In this document: positions 25,886-35,884 of the stretch, one piece after another | Layout of the letters: each line of letters opens with the position of its first letter | How positions within the stretch are numbered: position 1 is the first letter of the stretch | Assembly: GCA_905182175.1 (NCBI GenBank) | Contig: CAJJAT010000004.1 | Location: forward strand, 1-64,000 | Origin: Flavobacteriales bacterium UBA1494 | Lineage (GTDB): Bacteria > Bacteroidota > Bacteroidia > Flavobacteriales_E > Vicingaceae | Direction of reading: 5' to 3' | DNA: 64,000 nt | The notes under the pieces: model-generated | The model's database searches: none | What the model was told of the DNA's origin: nothing | The model's input: only the letters and a program-made list of their open reading frames with translations | Made by a program: the position numbers and the translations under genes

Positions 25886-27478
25886 TGCATTTTGTGACTT
25901 AAACTCTGAGGTAAAGTGAAATTCGACATCAGGATAGTTTTGTTTGGTAATGTGCAAGATACCAGATGTTTGTGCAAGAAATACTAGATTCTGATCTTTA
26001 TCGTTCACGATGTAATTGGATTTCAGTCGAATGAATTCTTCTAGCTGTTCTTTATTCTTAGAAGTAAACCAACATGCTTTATAAAAATTCATAGGAGAAA
26101 AAGTACATGATGCACCATATTCATGCTGCAAACGATACTGAATTACTTCAAATTGCAGCTCGCCAACTGTACCTATGTACTTTTTATTACCCATTCTTGC
26201 AGTAAACAACTGGGCAACACCTTCCTCTGTTAATTGGTGTATACCTTTCTCCAATTGCTTGGATTTCATGGGGTCATTATTGATTACCTCTTTGAAAATT
26301 TCAGGAGAAAAACTAGGGATTCCTTTAAAAGTATACTTTTCACCTTCAGTTAGTGTATCTCCAATTTTAAAATTACCGGTATCGTATAAGCCAATAACAT
26401 CGCCTGGGTATGCATCGTCAATAACACTTTTGTCTTTTGCCATGAAGGAGGTAGGATTGCTGAACCGTAAATTTTTATCTAACCTGACATGATGAAAGAA
26501 TTTGTTTCGCTCAAACTTACCGCTACAAACCCTTAAAAATGCAATTCTATCTCTGTGTTTTGGATCTAAATTGGCGTGAATTTTAAATACAAAACCGCTA
26601 AATTTTTCTTTATCGGGCTTTATTTCTCCCTCATTTGTTTCACGAGCTCGAGGGGTAGGGGCAATTTCAACAAATTGATCTAGCATTTCTTGGATGCCAA
26701 AATTATTTACTGCTGAACCAAAAAATACAGGAGCAATTTCTCCATTTAAATAGGCTGTCTCATCTAATTCTTCATAAACCCCTTCTATTAATTCAACATC
26801 TTCTCGTAATTGATCTCCTTGCTTAGAACCTATGATCTCGTCTAACTTGGCATCTTGCAAGCTTTTAATTTTGGTTACATCTTTTGCAATTTTTGTTTTT
26901 GAAGATTCGAATAAATTCAAACTTGAATCGCCTAAATTATAAACCCCTTTAAATTTTGCACCAATACCAATTGGCCACGTCATAGGACGAACCTTTATGC
27001 TTAGTTTTTCTTCTAATTCATCTAACAACTCGAAAGCGTCTCTACCCTCCAAATCCATCTTATTGATGAAGACAATTACAGGTGTGTCTCGCATTCTACA
27101 CACCTCCATTAAACGCTCAGTTTGTGCTTCTACACCTTTTACACAATCAATTACTAATATAACAGAATCAACAGCAGTAAGTGTTCTGTAGGTGTCTTCA
27201 GCAAAATCCCTGTGCCCAGGTGTATCTAACAAATTAATTAACTTGTCCTTGTACTTGAAACCCATAACAGAGGTAGCAACAGAAATTCCTCTTTGCTTCT
27301 CTATTTCCATAAAATCGGAGGTAGCTGATTTTTTAATTTTGTTATTCTTTACTGCTCCAGCAGTTTGAATGGCACCACCAAACAATAGGAACTTCTCAGT
27401 AAGTGTCGTTTTTCCCGCATCTGGATGACTAATGATGGCAAATGTCTTACGTTTTGAAATTTCCTCTTTTAACTTCAT
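25877..27478 (-). CDS. prfC: peptide chain release factor 3
   Basis: A 533-residue translational GTPase, full length compared with about 529 in Escherichia coli. The G1 motif is [14 protein letters not shown]3 is [15 protein letters not shown], and G4 is [11 protein letters not shown]; domain II and the RF3-type C-terminal domain follow ([17 protein letters not shown]). RF3 recycles RF1 and RF2 from the ribosome after peptide release and influences fidelity. It stands alone, with the divergent region upstream and a convergent hydrolase gene overlapping its 3' end by nine bases. Confidence 0.95.
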   Translation of the reverse strand: MKLKEEISKRKTFAIISHPDAGKTTLTEKFLLFGGAIQTAGAVKNNKIKKSATSDFMEIEKQRGISVATSVMGFKYKDKLINLLDTPGHRDFAEDTYRTLTAVDSVILVIDCVKGVEAQTERLMEVCRMRDTPVIVFINKMDLEGRDAFELLDELEEKLSIKVRPMTWPIGIGAKFKGVYNLGDSSLNLFESSKTKIAKDVTKIKSLQDAKLDEIIGSKQGDQLREDVELIEGVYEELDETAYLNGEIAPVFFGSAVNNFGIQEMLDQFVEIAPTPRARETNEGEIKPDKEKFSGFVFKIHANLDPKHRDRIAFLRVCSGKFERNKFFHHVRLDKNLRFSNPTSFMAKDKSVIDDAYPGDVIGLYDTGNFKIGDTLTEGEKYTFKGIPSFSPEIFKEVINNDPMKSKQLEKGIHQLTEEGVAQLFTARMGNKKYIGTVGELQFEVIQYRLQHEYGASCTFSPMNFYKACWFTSKNKEQLEEFIRLKSNYIVNDKDQNLVFLAQTSGILHITKQNYPDVEFHFTSEFKSQNALR

Positions 27479-27523
27479 TGCTTCCTTAATTTTAACGGCG
27501 GCAAAGGTAATGATTTGAAGAGT

Positions 27524-28838
27524 CTATTGAGCAACCATTAATTTCTTTTGAAAGACATTATTTTCGCCAGATATCTGTAGAATGTATAATCCACTTTTAA
27601 CAATTAGCTCTTGACTCATTCTCCTTTGAGAAGAAGTAAATTGTAAGACGATTTTGCCTTTCATATCAATCAATTGAACAATTTTAATTCCGCTAAGGCT
27701 TGTCTCTAAATCTAGTACATTGTTGGTGATGGGATTTTGGAAATTAAGAATAGTATTTGTAACCCTTTCGGTGAGACCTGTACTGAATTGAATCTGGGCG
27801 GAATCAATACCTTGGCAATTTAACGTGTCGTAAATTAGGATGGTATAAACAGCAGGGCAGAGGCTATCAAACAATCCTGTGGTGTTGCTTTTGCTGTAAA
27901 GAAGAGATTGATTCATTAGGGTTATTCGATAAAAACCACCTCCATTTGATGGATTTACAGTTAAACTACCGTCGCAACTTGTTCGACTAGATGTATGGTG
28001 AAGAACGGAATCATTTGAAGCAATAGCAGGGGGTGCGGTGATTGTATAATTATAAACGACTGACCTATTCAATGAATCGGTAACCGTTATTTTATACTGG
28101 CCGGGAGCTGCTCCTTGCCACTGCCATACATTCATTGAATCGATTACCCAAGCATTTCCATTAAATATTTCAGTTAAGTATAATAAAGGTTGTATCAAGC
28201 TGTCTGATTGCCAATCAGGGTTAAAACAGCCTGAACTGTTAAAACCAGAATTCGCGCACTGAGGTTGAATGACTTGTCCAGGCAAGCAATGTGGGCCATA
28301 ACCGGGCTGAATCCACTTTAACTCATCCATAGTAAATCCATACTCGCAAGCCCATGTAATTATCTGTTGTTGGGGCATATCTTCAAGGTAAAAATAATTA
28401 TATTCTTCAGAAATTGATTCTGCCAGCTTTTCATTTCCACTCTTTTTAATTAGTTGACCCACTGCACAGGCAGTATTAAAATCATCTATAAAGTAAGGAG
28501 TTCTTTTACAATGCTGAGCGTTAATTGGGAAAATACCAGACACCCCATATGCTTGAAGTTCATTCAATAAAAAAAACTCGATTTGTGAGTTGTTGACGGG
28601 TTAGATGGCTATTATTTTTCGTCTTTAAGAATTTGACCACTAATTTTAAATGCAATTTTATAAGTTCTTTTTCAGTGGTAGGAACTTCAATTACTTCACA
28701 CGGGATTGAGTTATCACTCCAATATTTATTAAGTTCAGTTAACGCTTCTAATGTTGAAATTTTTACTGTAAGGGAAGCAGCAGCGTAAAGAGTGCAGCTT
28801 AGACCAATGATCAAAAGAGTTAGACTAATTTTTTTCAT
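27524..28838 (-). pseudogene. T9SS sorting-domain protein split by a frameshift in a T8 run
   Basis: From ATG 28838 a signal peptide (MKKISLTLLIIGLSCTLYAA) and about 80 further residues are open until TGA at 28560-28562. The rest, NELQAYGVSGIFPINAQHCK onward, continues in another frame to 27524. The switch falls in a run of eight T on the coding strand (A at 28569-28576). With seven T the frames join as NRVFLLNELQAYG, which matches the architecture of related Bacteroidota proteins where PYFIDDFNTACAVG follows the N-terminal helix region. The C-terminus carries a T9SS-like sorting domain (ISGENNVFQKKLMVAQ). It may be a broken gene, a phase-variable or slippage-rescued gene, or a homopolymer error. 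Confidence 0.8.
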
Positions 28839-28932
28839 AATACAGCATTTTACAGCTAAGTTAATGCAAATCAATGAGGAAAAAAAAATAAAAAAATAAG
28901 GTATTCAGCTTAGTAGAACCTTAGTTTTCTCA

Positions 28933-28940
28933 TACTTTTG
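28933..28940 (+). promoter_or_regulatory. -7 box of the SF2 helicase gene
   Basis: TACTTTTG matches the Bacteroidota -7 consensus TAnnTTTG exactly and ends only nine bases before the ATG at 28950. Transcription would start within a few bases of the start codon, so the message could be nearly leaderless. Confidence 0.5.
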
Positions 28941-28949
28941 TAATCCCCT

Positions 28950-30488
28950 ATGAGTGAAACTGGAACAATAGACCTAAGCGAGATAGAAGACAGTGAAGAA
29001 GGAAAGAGTCTATACCCCTTTCAAGAAGCTTCTATACAACAAATTTCAGATAAACTCAACGAGTTAGAAGACGGTCAAAATGTTCTTTTCCAGTTGCCAA
29101 CAGGTGGTGGAAAAACAGTAATCTTTTCTGAAATTACTAGAAGATACATTAAGTCTACCGGTAAAAAGGTGTTAATTTTAACTCATCGAATTGAATTGTG
29201 CAAGCAAACTTCTAGAATGCTTTCTGAATTTAAGGTGAACAATATGATCATCGATAGCAAAGTGAAATCTATTTCTGATGGGAACGATTTTGTTGCTTTT
29301 GTGGCCATGGTAGAAACGTTAAACAACCGGTTACAAGAAGAAAAAATTACTTTAAATAATGTAGGTTTAGTTATTGTAGATGAAGCACATTACAATAGTT
29401 TTAGAAAATTATTTAAATATTTTGAAAATGTAAATATTTTAGGGGTAACAGCAACGCCTCTTAGTTCAAGCATTAAGTTGCCAATGAATGAAAACTACGA
29501 GGAATTGGTGATTGGAGAATCAATTAGCAGCCTCGTTCTTAAAGGATATTTATCAAGAGCCACTACCTATAGCTACAACGTTAGCTTAGATACTTTAAAA
29601 GTTGGTATTAACGGCGATTACACGGTTAAGTCCTCCGAGCAATTGTATGGAAATTATATGATGCAAGAGAAGCTTGTTCGTGCGTATGAAGAGAAATCGA
29701 AAAATAAGAAGACCTTAATTTTTAACAATGGTATTGCAACTTCTTACGGTGTTTATGACACTTTTAAAGCTGCAGGATACGAAATTCAACACTTGGATCA
29801 CCATGCCGGTGAGCAAGAGCGAAGAGAAATTTTACAGTGGTTCAAGGAAACTCCTGATGCTATTTTAACTTCAGTTGGAATTTTGACAACAGGATTTGAT
29901 GAACCAACAGTTGATACCATTATTTTAAACAGAGCAACAAGGTCTTTGGCACTTTATCATCAGATGATTGGAAGAGGATCTAGAGTTACTAAAACAAAAA
30001 AGAATTTTTCTGTTATTGATTTAGGCAACAACTTACACCGTTTTGGTTTATGGGACTCTCCTGTTGACTGGTATCATATATTTCAAGCCCCACATCAGTA
30101 CTACGACGATTTAAAGTCGGACGAAGTTATTGAAAGACAGTTTGTTTATGAAATGCCAGATGAACTGAAGGCGAAGTTCATAAAGTCTGTGGACATTAAA
30201 CTCCACATCAAACGAGAATACGAAAAGGCAATGACATTTGGCCAACACTCTAAGGTTGTTATTCAAAAATCAATTGACCAACACGTGGTAATGTGTGTTG
30301 AAAATGCTGACGATTTATGGGATGGATTAGATTTGGCAAAAGATTTAAAAGATGACATTCAGGATAGAATAAAGCATTACTCTTATTGTACGATTAAAAC
30401 CACTAAAAATTACCTAGTTTGGTTGGAAGAGGACTACTACAGAAGACTAAATTCAAAGATTCGACAGGAATTTGCTAAAATAGATTAA
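28950..30488 (+). CDS. DEAD/DEAH superfamily 2 helicase, UvrB/SSL2-like
   Basis: A 512-residue ATP-dependent helicase. Motif I is LPTGGGKTVIFSEI, motif Ia LILTHRIELCKQT, motif II VDEAHYNSF, motif III GVTATPLSS; the second RecA domain has NNGIATSYGVYDTFKAAG, motif V TTGFDEPTVDTIIL and motif VI YHQMIGRGSR. A C-terminal region of about 130 residues has no obvious domain. The family includes type III restriction ResA-like and RadD/YejH-like enzymes; with no nuclease or methylase partner next to it, a DNA-repair type role (RadD-like) is the more likely reading, but this is inference. Confidence 0.88.
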   Translation: MSETGTIDLSEIEDSEEGKSLYPFQEASIQQISDKLNELEDGQNVLFQLPTGGGKTVIFSEITRRYIKSTGKKVLILTHRIELCKQTSRMLSEFKVNNMIIDSKVKSISDGNDFVAFVAMVETLNNRLQEEKITLNNVGLVIVDEAHYNSFRKLFKYFENVNILGVTATPLSSSIKLPMNENYEELVIGESISSLVLKGYLSRATTYSYNVSLDTLKVGINGDYTVKSSEQLYGNYMMQEKLVRAYEEKSKNKKTLIFNNGIATSYGVYDTFKAAGYEIQHLDHHAGEQERREILQWFKETPDAILTSVGILTTGFDEPTVDTIILNRATRSLALYHQMIGRGSRVTKTKKNFSVIDLGNNLHRFGLWDSPVDWYHIFQAPHQYYDDLKSDEVIERQFVYEMPDELKAKFIKSVDIKLHIKREYEKAMTFGQHSKVVIQKSIDQHVVMCVENADDLWDGLDLAKDLKDDIQDRIKHYSYCTIKTTKNYLVWLEEDYYRRLNSKIRQEFAKID

Positions 30489-30491
30489 TTT

Positions 30492-31155
30492 TTATTTAAG
30501 AGGTATTAATAAGGTTTGCCTAACGCGCAAAAAGAACGATGTCTGTTGTTTTATAGCCTTTATTTTATGTAATAATTTATACCTGTTCTCCTCAACAGTT
30601 ATTTTGCTACCACTCATTAAATCTGCTATTTCTTGAGTAGTTTTATGATAGCACCAATTACGCAGCACCTCAAATTCACGGACTGTTAATTTATCAACAT
30701 CACTGCGCTATTTTTGATTTGAACCATTCGTGCTAGCGTCTTTTAAAGCTTCTTTTGCTGCTCCATTAAAATAGAACTACTGTTAAAACTGACTTAATTG
30801 CTGTTTCTACCTCTTCCAATTCCGCATTTTTATCGAGAAATGCATTTGTTCTTTTTTTATTCAAAAAAAATGTGTTGATAATAATATTATTGCACTATTA
30901 TTTTTTAGACTAAAGGAAACTTTATTGAGTTACTAACTCAATTGTTTTAATGCCATCTATAAACGGCGTATTTAAATCAAGAATTTTACTGTAAGAAATG
31001 TCTTCATTAAAGACACCAATTTCATTGTATTTGTCTAATAATTCTTGACTATTTTCCGCTTCTTCAACTACTTTTATTCTACTGAATGAATTTAAGAAAC
31101 CAACTATTCCTATTCTGAAAAGAGCTTGATCTTCTGCTATCCCTAATCTAATCAT
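30492..31155 (-). pseudogene. decayed NarL/LuxR-type response regulator
   Basis: On the minus strand the receiver domain begins MIRLGIAEDQALFRIG, keeps the acidic pocket (AED) and a phospho-acceptor region ILDLNTPFIDGIKT, then breaks. A displaced piece, AFLDKNAELEEVETAIKSVL, corresponds to receiver helix 5 (near 30780-30850). A LuxR-type HTH follows in yet another reading (LTVREFEVLRNWCYHKTTQE, IADLMSGSKITVEENRYKLL) ending at 30492. Stops and frameshifts separate the parts, so no functional protein is possible. It lies directly after the remains of its sensor kinase in the usual kinase-regulator order. Confidence 0.85.
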
Positions 31156-32151
31156 TGAATTTTTTAATTCTAATTGGTAAACCACTTTTACTATTTGCCG
31201 CAGAATAAAATTGGTGATTTCCTTGAATCATTTCAACTCTGGTAATAATATTTTTAAAACCTAGACCTGCTGAATCCTGTCTACTAAAACCAATACTATT
31301 GTCGTACTATTTAAATTAAATAACATCGTTAAACGCTTAAATTTCAATATTCACCATGGTTGATTTTGCATATTTCAAAGTATTGCCAATCATTTCTTGT
31401 GCTATTCTAAACAGCACCAATTCAACTTCTTTTTGCCAAACAATAGCGGTGTCCGCTATAATTTTTATTTAAAACTCTTGGTTCGATTCGTTCTTTGCTA
31501 TTCCATTCAAAAGGTTAACAAGTCCTAACCTTTTCAAAGAAGGTGGAAGTAGGTTATGAGATATTTGCTGTGTGGTTTCTGAAGTGGTTTGAACGATTTA
31601 TTTGCATTATTTTAAAATGTCTGTCTCCTCTTTATTCGTTGCGTTTATTTGGTGTAGCATCCTCCTGTCAGCAGCCAAAGAGGCACCAGCATTATCATGT
31701 AAGTCTTCAGCAATCCGTCCCATTTCATGCGTATCAATAAAACTGCAGAGTATTTCTTTTTGAATCTTTGTTTCCAGGTCTTGTTTTTTTCTTGAGATTT
31801 AATTACTTTTTTATAATATGGAATAATAAAAGCCAAGTCTACAAAAAGAAAGTTAAAAACCTCAAGGTGCCCATTACAATAATTTGGACTAAATTTTCCG
31901 CAATTTCTTCTTCCAATTCCAATTCCAATGAAAAGATAATAAACAATCCTAACACTAATTGCAGCATATCGCAAAACATGCTTGATTTCTACTAAATATT
32001 TACAAACATAATTTTGCAGTAATTGAATAAACAGTGAAGTTCCGAAATAGGGAAAAATCGCAACGGCGACAATAAATCCTGCCGACTGAAATAAATTCAA
32101 TACGTCATCTTTTTTTAACACGTCTATGAAACAAACAAAACGCCGCACCAT
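31150..32151 (-). pseudogene. decayed NarX/DesK-type sensor histidine kinase
   Basis: Recognisable pieces occur in order on the minus strand in different frames: a hydrophobic N-terminal part (SAGFIVAVAIFPYFGTSLF), the dimerisation/phospho-acceptor box GRIAEDLHDNAGASLAAD near 31660-31720, then ELVLFRIAQEMIGNTLKYA (N box) near 31350-31420, and the ATP-lid end GLGFKNIITRVEMIQGNHQF near 31200-31270. Several frameshifts and stops intervene. The 168-codon open frame at the N-terminal end is a read-through into the wrong frame, not a separate membrane protein. Together with the adjacent regulator this is a dead two-component system. Confidence 0.82.
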
Positions 32152-32414
32152 TAGAGCATAATCAAGAATGGTACTAGTTCAGATATGAGAATAAGGAATA
32201 TCTACAATTTAAAGTGGGTGTATAATTAGGAGTAGCAGTAAAATAATTACGTTGATTTAATCTAACCCGTTTGAAATAAGGCAGGTATAAAGGATCTGTC
32301 GAAACTTTCTCGCAGGGATAAACATGTAAGACTAAAATATAATGAGACGGTGCTTTAGCACGAAGCGTGTTAATTATTTTGATTTATAATTTATTTCGCT
32401 AAAGCATTACAAAG

Positions 32415-32444
32415 ACCCTTGTTTCTTACTTTTGAAACAAGGGT
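32415..32444 (+). promoter_or_regulatory. 11-bp hairpin overlapping a promoter box, directly before the DUF6155 gene
   Basis: ACCCTTGTTTC (32415-32425) and GAAACAAGGGT (32434-32444) pair perfectly around an eight-base loop and end six bases before the ATG at 32451. The loop and first arm base also spell TACTTTTG (32427-32434), a perfect TAnnTTTG box. The palindrome could be an operator over the promoter, a hairpin masking the start, or a terminator for upstream transcription. Confidence 0.5.
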
Positions 32445-32450
32445 TTTAAG

Positions 32451-32969
32451 ATGAGTAAAAGTAGATTAACAAAGTTTTTAAAAGAGTGCAATAAAAGTGA
32501 ATTAGAAGATCAACTTCTTGATTTGTACCTTAGATTTAAGCCTGTAAAGGAGTTTTATGATTTTTCCTTTAGCCCAAATGAAGATAAATTTTTTGACGCA
32601 GCTCGACTTAAAATATCAAAAGAGTATTTTCCAGAAGGGAAGAGGCGAGCGAAAAAAAGACGCTCTGTTGCTCAAAAAGAAATTGAGCACTTAAGGAAAT
32701 TAGAAGTTGATGCCATGAGGCTTATTGATCTTATGTTGTTCAACATAGAAATAGCACAAACGTATAACGCTGAAAAACCTATTGTACAAGAGGCTTTTTA
32801 TAAAAGCATGCTGTCCTCCTTTAGGAAGTTGCTGGTATTTATTAAACAACAATTTGCAGTAGTGGAATTTACTCCGCGAATAATAGAAATAAAAAAAACA
32901 GCGTTCACCCAAAAATGGATCAACGCCGAAGGGTTTAACTTGGCTATAGCAGAATTATTAGAAGACTAA
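32451..32969 (+). CDS. DUF6155 family protein
   Basis: A 172-residue mostly helical cytosolic protein. The N-terminal pattern LEDQLLDLYLRFKPVKEFYD with FSFSPNEDKFFDAARLKISK and the basic PEGKRRAKKRRSVAQKEIEH is that of DUF6155, a family of unknown function seen in Bacteroidota. The second half has regular amphipathic helices (MRLIDLMLFNIEIAQTYN). It is intact although flanked by a pseudogene cluster. Its 3' end overlaps the convergent T9SS gene by twelve bases. The unusual hairpin at its start is described separately. Confidence 0.8.
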   Translation: MSKSRLTKFLKECNKSELEDQLLDLYLRFKPVKEFYDFSFSPNEDKFFDAARLKISKEYFPEGKRRAKKRRSVAQKEIEHLRKLEVDAMRLIDLMLFNIEIAQTYNAEKPIVQEAFYKSMLSSFRKLLVFIKQQFAVVEFTPRIIEIKKTAFTQKWINAEGFNLAIAELLED

Positions 32970-33683
32970 CTTCTTTGATTTAAGTCCTTTTGGACTACTA
33001 AATTGCAAAATATAAATGCTTTTATCAAAGTGAGATACATCGATTTTTTCATTGCTTTGAGACAAGTTCTTTTGAAATACAAGTTGCCCCTTTGCACTGT
33101 ATATTTTTAATGCATGAATAGAGCGTGGAAGGTCTTTGAGAGTGACTAGCCCGCTGTAATTAAAAACTTGAGCGTCCAACAGAATGTTTTTATTAAGTCC
33201 AACGATAGATTGAGCAATTGCGGCATTTCTAGCCAATGTGCTGCTTGTCCCTTGATATGCGATACTAGAATCAATGGCCGAGTAAACATAATATTTTGGA
33301 GTGCTTGCTTGAAACCATAATCGATTGGAATCTGGGAAGGTGAATATATTCGCCCAACCGTATGTAACTTCCCAAGTATCCGTGAGGATGCACATAGACG
33401 CCGGTGGAAAAGCTGCAGGATTATACAAATAGGTAATTGCTCCCCACACTGCTACATTGTTTGTATTCGCTGCTGCCCAAGTCTGCCATCCTGGTGCCGA
33501 ATTCCTGCAAATGGAGCAATCTACCCCCTTGCTTAAAACGATTACAGACTTGCCCGTTCCAAGTGTGTTGTAAATATTTTCTGAATGTCCCCCACAGTCG
33601 TAAACGGTTATATTGGATGGTACTTGAGCAAAAAATGTAGTGAAGAAGAAAACTGAAAGAAGCGAAAGCAGTATTTTTTTCAT
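32958..33683 (-). CDS. T9SS-secreted protein with thioredoxin-like domain
   Basis: A 241-residue exported protein. The signal peptide is MKKILLSLLSVFFFTTFFAQ. The next 135 residues look like a thioredoxin-fold domain: IVLSKGVDCSICRNSAPGWQ places a CxxC (CSIC) after the first beta-alpha element, as in redoxins. The C-terminal 75 residues form a T9SS sorting domain, HALKIYSAKGQLVFQKNL and then VSHFDKSIYILQF, ending KGLKSKKLVF. It should be delivered to or beyond the outer membrane. The CxxC suggests redox activity outside the cell, which is uncommon and not proven here. Confidence 0.78.
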   Translation of the reverse strand: MKKILLSLLSVFFFTTFFAQVPSNITVYDCGGHSENIYNTLGTGKSVIVLSKGVDCSICRNSAPGWQTWAAANTNNVAVWGAITYLYNPAAFPPASMCILTDTWEVTYGWANIFTFPDSNRLWFQASTPKYYVYSAIDSSIAYQGTSSTLARNAAIAQSIVGLNKNILLDAQVFNYSGLVTLKDLPRSIHALKIYSAKGQLVFQKNLSQSNEKIDVSHFDKSIYILQFSSPKGLKSKKLVF

Positions 33684-33833
33684 GGTGTTTTGTTTAAATA
33701 TGTAAATAAGTTGATTCTAACAGTTAGCCAAGCGCAAGACGCTAGAACTAATTGCAAGGGCTTCGGTTTAAATAAAAGTAATCCACAAGGTATTACCTTT
33801 TTTTTACATTACTTTTATTCATTTTAACACACT

Positions 33834-34670
33834 ATGAAAAAAACGCTACTTTCCATTTTTACACTTTCGATTATTGCAATTGGAACCCAACTAACATTAA
33901 CATCAAGCTCTAACGGCCGTGCGTTTGCTGCAAATTCTGGAAACACCGGAGCGCCAGGTGAATCTACAACTTGTCGCAGTTGCCACGGTACAGGTCTCGG
34001 AACAACGGTTAGCATTGTTTTGAAAGATACCCTTGGCAACGCGGTTACCTCGTATATTCCGGGTGCAATTTACAGGGCAGAATTTACTGTAAATGCAGTA
34101 GGAGCGAGTAGGTATGGATTTCAAATGGTTAGTTTAAACGCTTCAAACTCTCCGGTAAACGGATTTTCAATTCCTTCAGCAAACACTCGTTTGGTGACCT
34201 TGGGTATTGGAAGGCAATATGCTGAGCACGCAGGGAAAAGTGTATCAAATTCTTTTAACACTCAATGGACAGCTCCTGCTTCGGGAACTGGACCAATTAC
34301 TTTTTATGGGGCTGGAGCTGCTGTGAACAATAACGGAAATACAGGTGGTGATGGAGGAAACATTGCAACGCTTGTAATGTTTGAAAATACCTCCGTTGGA
34401 ATAGTTGAACCTACATTAAGAAATCAAGTATTGGTTTATCCGAACCCAACAAGTAACGTTATTAAAATAAAAAACACAAAGACAGATATGAACGAGGCTA
34501 TTGCTGAATTATATTCTGTTTCAGGACAATTGGTGTTATCAGAAAACATTAGCTTAAAAAAAGATAATCCACAAATATTAAACGTTTCCAATCTAGATAA
34601 TGGATACTACATCCTGATCATTAGAAATGGTGACGAAAGCTTAGAAGAAAAAGTATTGATTCAAAATTAG
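33834..34670 (+). CDS. T9SS-secreted protein with choice-of-anchor V (reelin-like) domain
   Basis: A 278-residue exported protein with the signal peptide MKKTLLSIFTLSIIAIGTQL. The N-terminal domain carries GNTGAPGESTTCRSCHGTG, the opening of the choice-of-anchor V domain; its CxxCH could bind haem c but in this family it may only be structural. The reelin-like beta-sandwich continues through YRAEFTVNAVGASRYGFQMV and TGPITFYGAGAAVN. The C-terminus is a T9SS sorting domain (VLVYPNPTSNVIKIKNT to EEKVLIQN). Expected on the cell surface or released; the partner is unknown. Confidence 0.83.
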   Translation: MKKTLLSIFTLSIIAIGTQLTLTSSSNGRAFAANSGNTGAPGESTTCRSCHGTGLGTTVSIVLKDTLGNAVTSYIPGAIYRAEFTVNAVGASRYGFQMVSLNASNSPVNGFSIPSANTRLVTLGIGRQYAEHAGKSVSNSFNTQWTAPASGTGPITFYGAGAAVNNNGNTGGDGGNIATLVMFENTSVGIVEPTLRNQVLVYPNPTSNVIKIKNTKTDMNEAIAELYSVSGQLVLSENISLKKDNPQILNVSNLDNGYYILIIRNGDESLEEKVLIQN

Positions 34671-34677
34671 TGTAAAA

Positions 34678-35802
34678 TTGGCTGAAAGATGTTGTCATAA
34701 TTGTTGTCAATCTCTGAAGAAAAGAGATGTATACTGCAAAAATTGTGGATAAAAGGTAGATGAAAACAACTTAAGTATAAAAGCTATATTTCACGAATTT
34801 ATTGAGAATTACCTGTCGTTTGATACAAAAATGGGAAGGACTATGTATCCTTTTCTGTTTCGTCCAGGTCATCTTGTTGCTGAATTTATAAAGGGTCATC
34901 GTGCCAGTTAAGTCAATCCATTTCGTTTCTATCTGTTTATTAGCATCTTTTTCTTTTTTGTTCTAGGGGTGTTTGTTGACCATTCTGTAATCGATCCTCG
35001 ATCTAAGAGTTTTTCAAATGAAGCGACAACAGAGCAAGACGGCAAAAAAGAAGCTTCAGGACTTGTTACTAATCTAGAAAATTTTGCAATGTTACTTGAT
35101 TCGTTGAAGAATGCTGATAGTCTTTTTGTTCAGAATAATATGGATTCACTTATTGCGGCGCATCAATTGAACGAATCGATAACGTTTAGTATCGATACTA
35201 CCGCTCGTAGCAAGGATACTGGTAGAAGTTTTGTTAAAATAAATTCTTCTGGTTTAGGATACAATATAAATACCACCCGATTAGCACCCTTAAAAGAATA
35301 TAGATACGATCGAGCATATTCGGATAAAGCGTTATTAGATAGCGTTCAATCTAGCGGTCTGGGAAAGTCTGAAGTATTCATAGCGCTTCAAGCCATTAAG
35401 TTATACCGTTCAGATGCTAGAGTAATTACACGATTTACGTTGGGTAATTTCTCTTTGAGTATGGTAATACTCATTCCTGGATTAGCCTTTTTCTTTTTCC
35501 TTTTTTACTATAAACAACGAAAGCCATTTGTTGCCCACCTTATCCATTCGATTTATTTTCAAACCTTTAGTCTGTTTATTTATGCCTTAGCTATTTTGGT
35601 TGTGTTTTACTTTGACAGCACTGGAGTTGTGTTTTTTGCATTTTTAATAAGTGCGGTTCATCTGTTCTTTTCTTTAAAAAGGGTGTATCCGAAATCAAGA
35701 TTTTCAACATTATGGCGATTCATTAGTATTGGCATCCTCTATTATTTTTATTGGACATTTACAACAGTATTGGGTTTCATTCTTTCGTTTTTACTCTTTT
35801 AG
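34678..35802 (+). pseudogene. DUF3667 family membrane protein with two in-frame stops
   Basis: One frame from TTG 34678 to 35802 holds a zinc-ribbon start (CCHNCCQSLKKRDVYCKNCG), then TAA exactly where the family normally has Gln (CGQK). It goes on with IFHEFIENYLSFDTKMGRTM and LFRPGHLVAEFIKGHRAS, a second TAA where Tyr is expected, and VNPFRFYLFISIFFFFVLG. The 277 codons after the second stop remain open and include four C-terminal membrane helices. Both stops are single-base changes from the expected codons and the frame is otherwise kept, so inactivation is recent or reflects base errors. The remaining long frame lacks the zinc ribbon and probably a proper start. Confidence 0.82.
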
Positions 35803-35854
35803 TCCTTCTTTATTAGAATATTAGCACAAAACACTCCATGTTAAATGCTTTAGG

Positions 35855-35862
35855 TACTTTTG
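35855..35862 (+). promoter_or_regulatory. -7 box of the DEAD-box helicase gene
   Basis: TACTTTTG matches TAnnTTTG and lies 23 bases before the TTG start at 35885, giving a leader of roughly 16 bases. Confidence 0.5.
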
Positions 35863-35884
35863 CAGTTCATTAAATTACGATTAT

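Noticed and set aside
28950-30488. Type III restriction enzyme subunit
   Set aside because: No Mod methyltransferase is adjacent and there is no nuclease motif in the C-terminal region; a RadD/SSL2-like helicase fits better.
31645-32151. 168-codon frame as an intact membrane protein
   Set aside because: Another frame of the same strand contains the kinase H-box AEDLHDNAGASL, so the long frame is a frameshifted relic of the kinase gene.
33951-33990. c-type cytochrome assignment for the CxxCH in the protein at 33834
   Set aside because: The motif sits in the known opening of the choice-of-anchor V domain, with no distal haem ligand or cytochrome fold evident.
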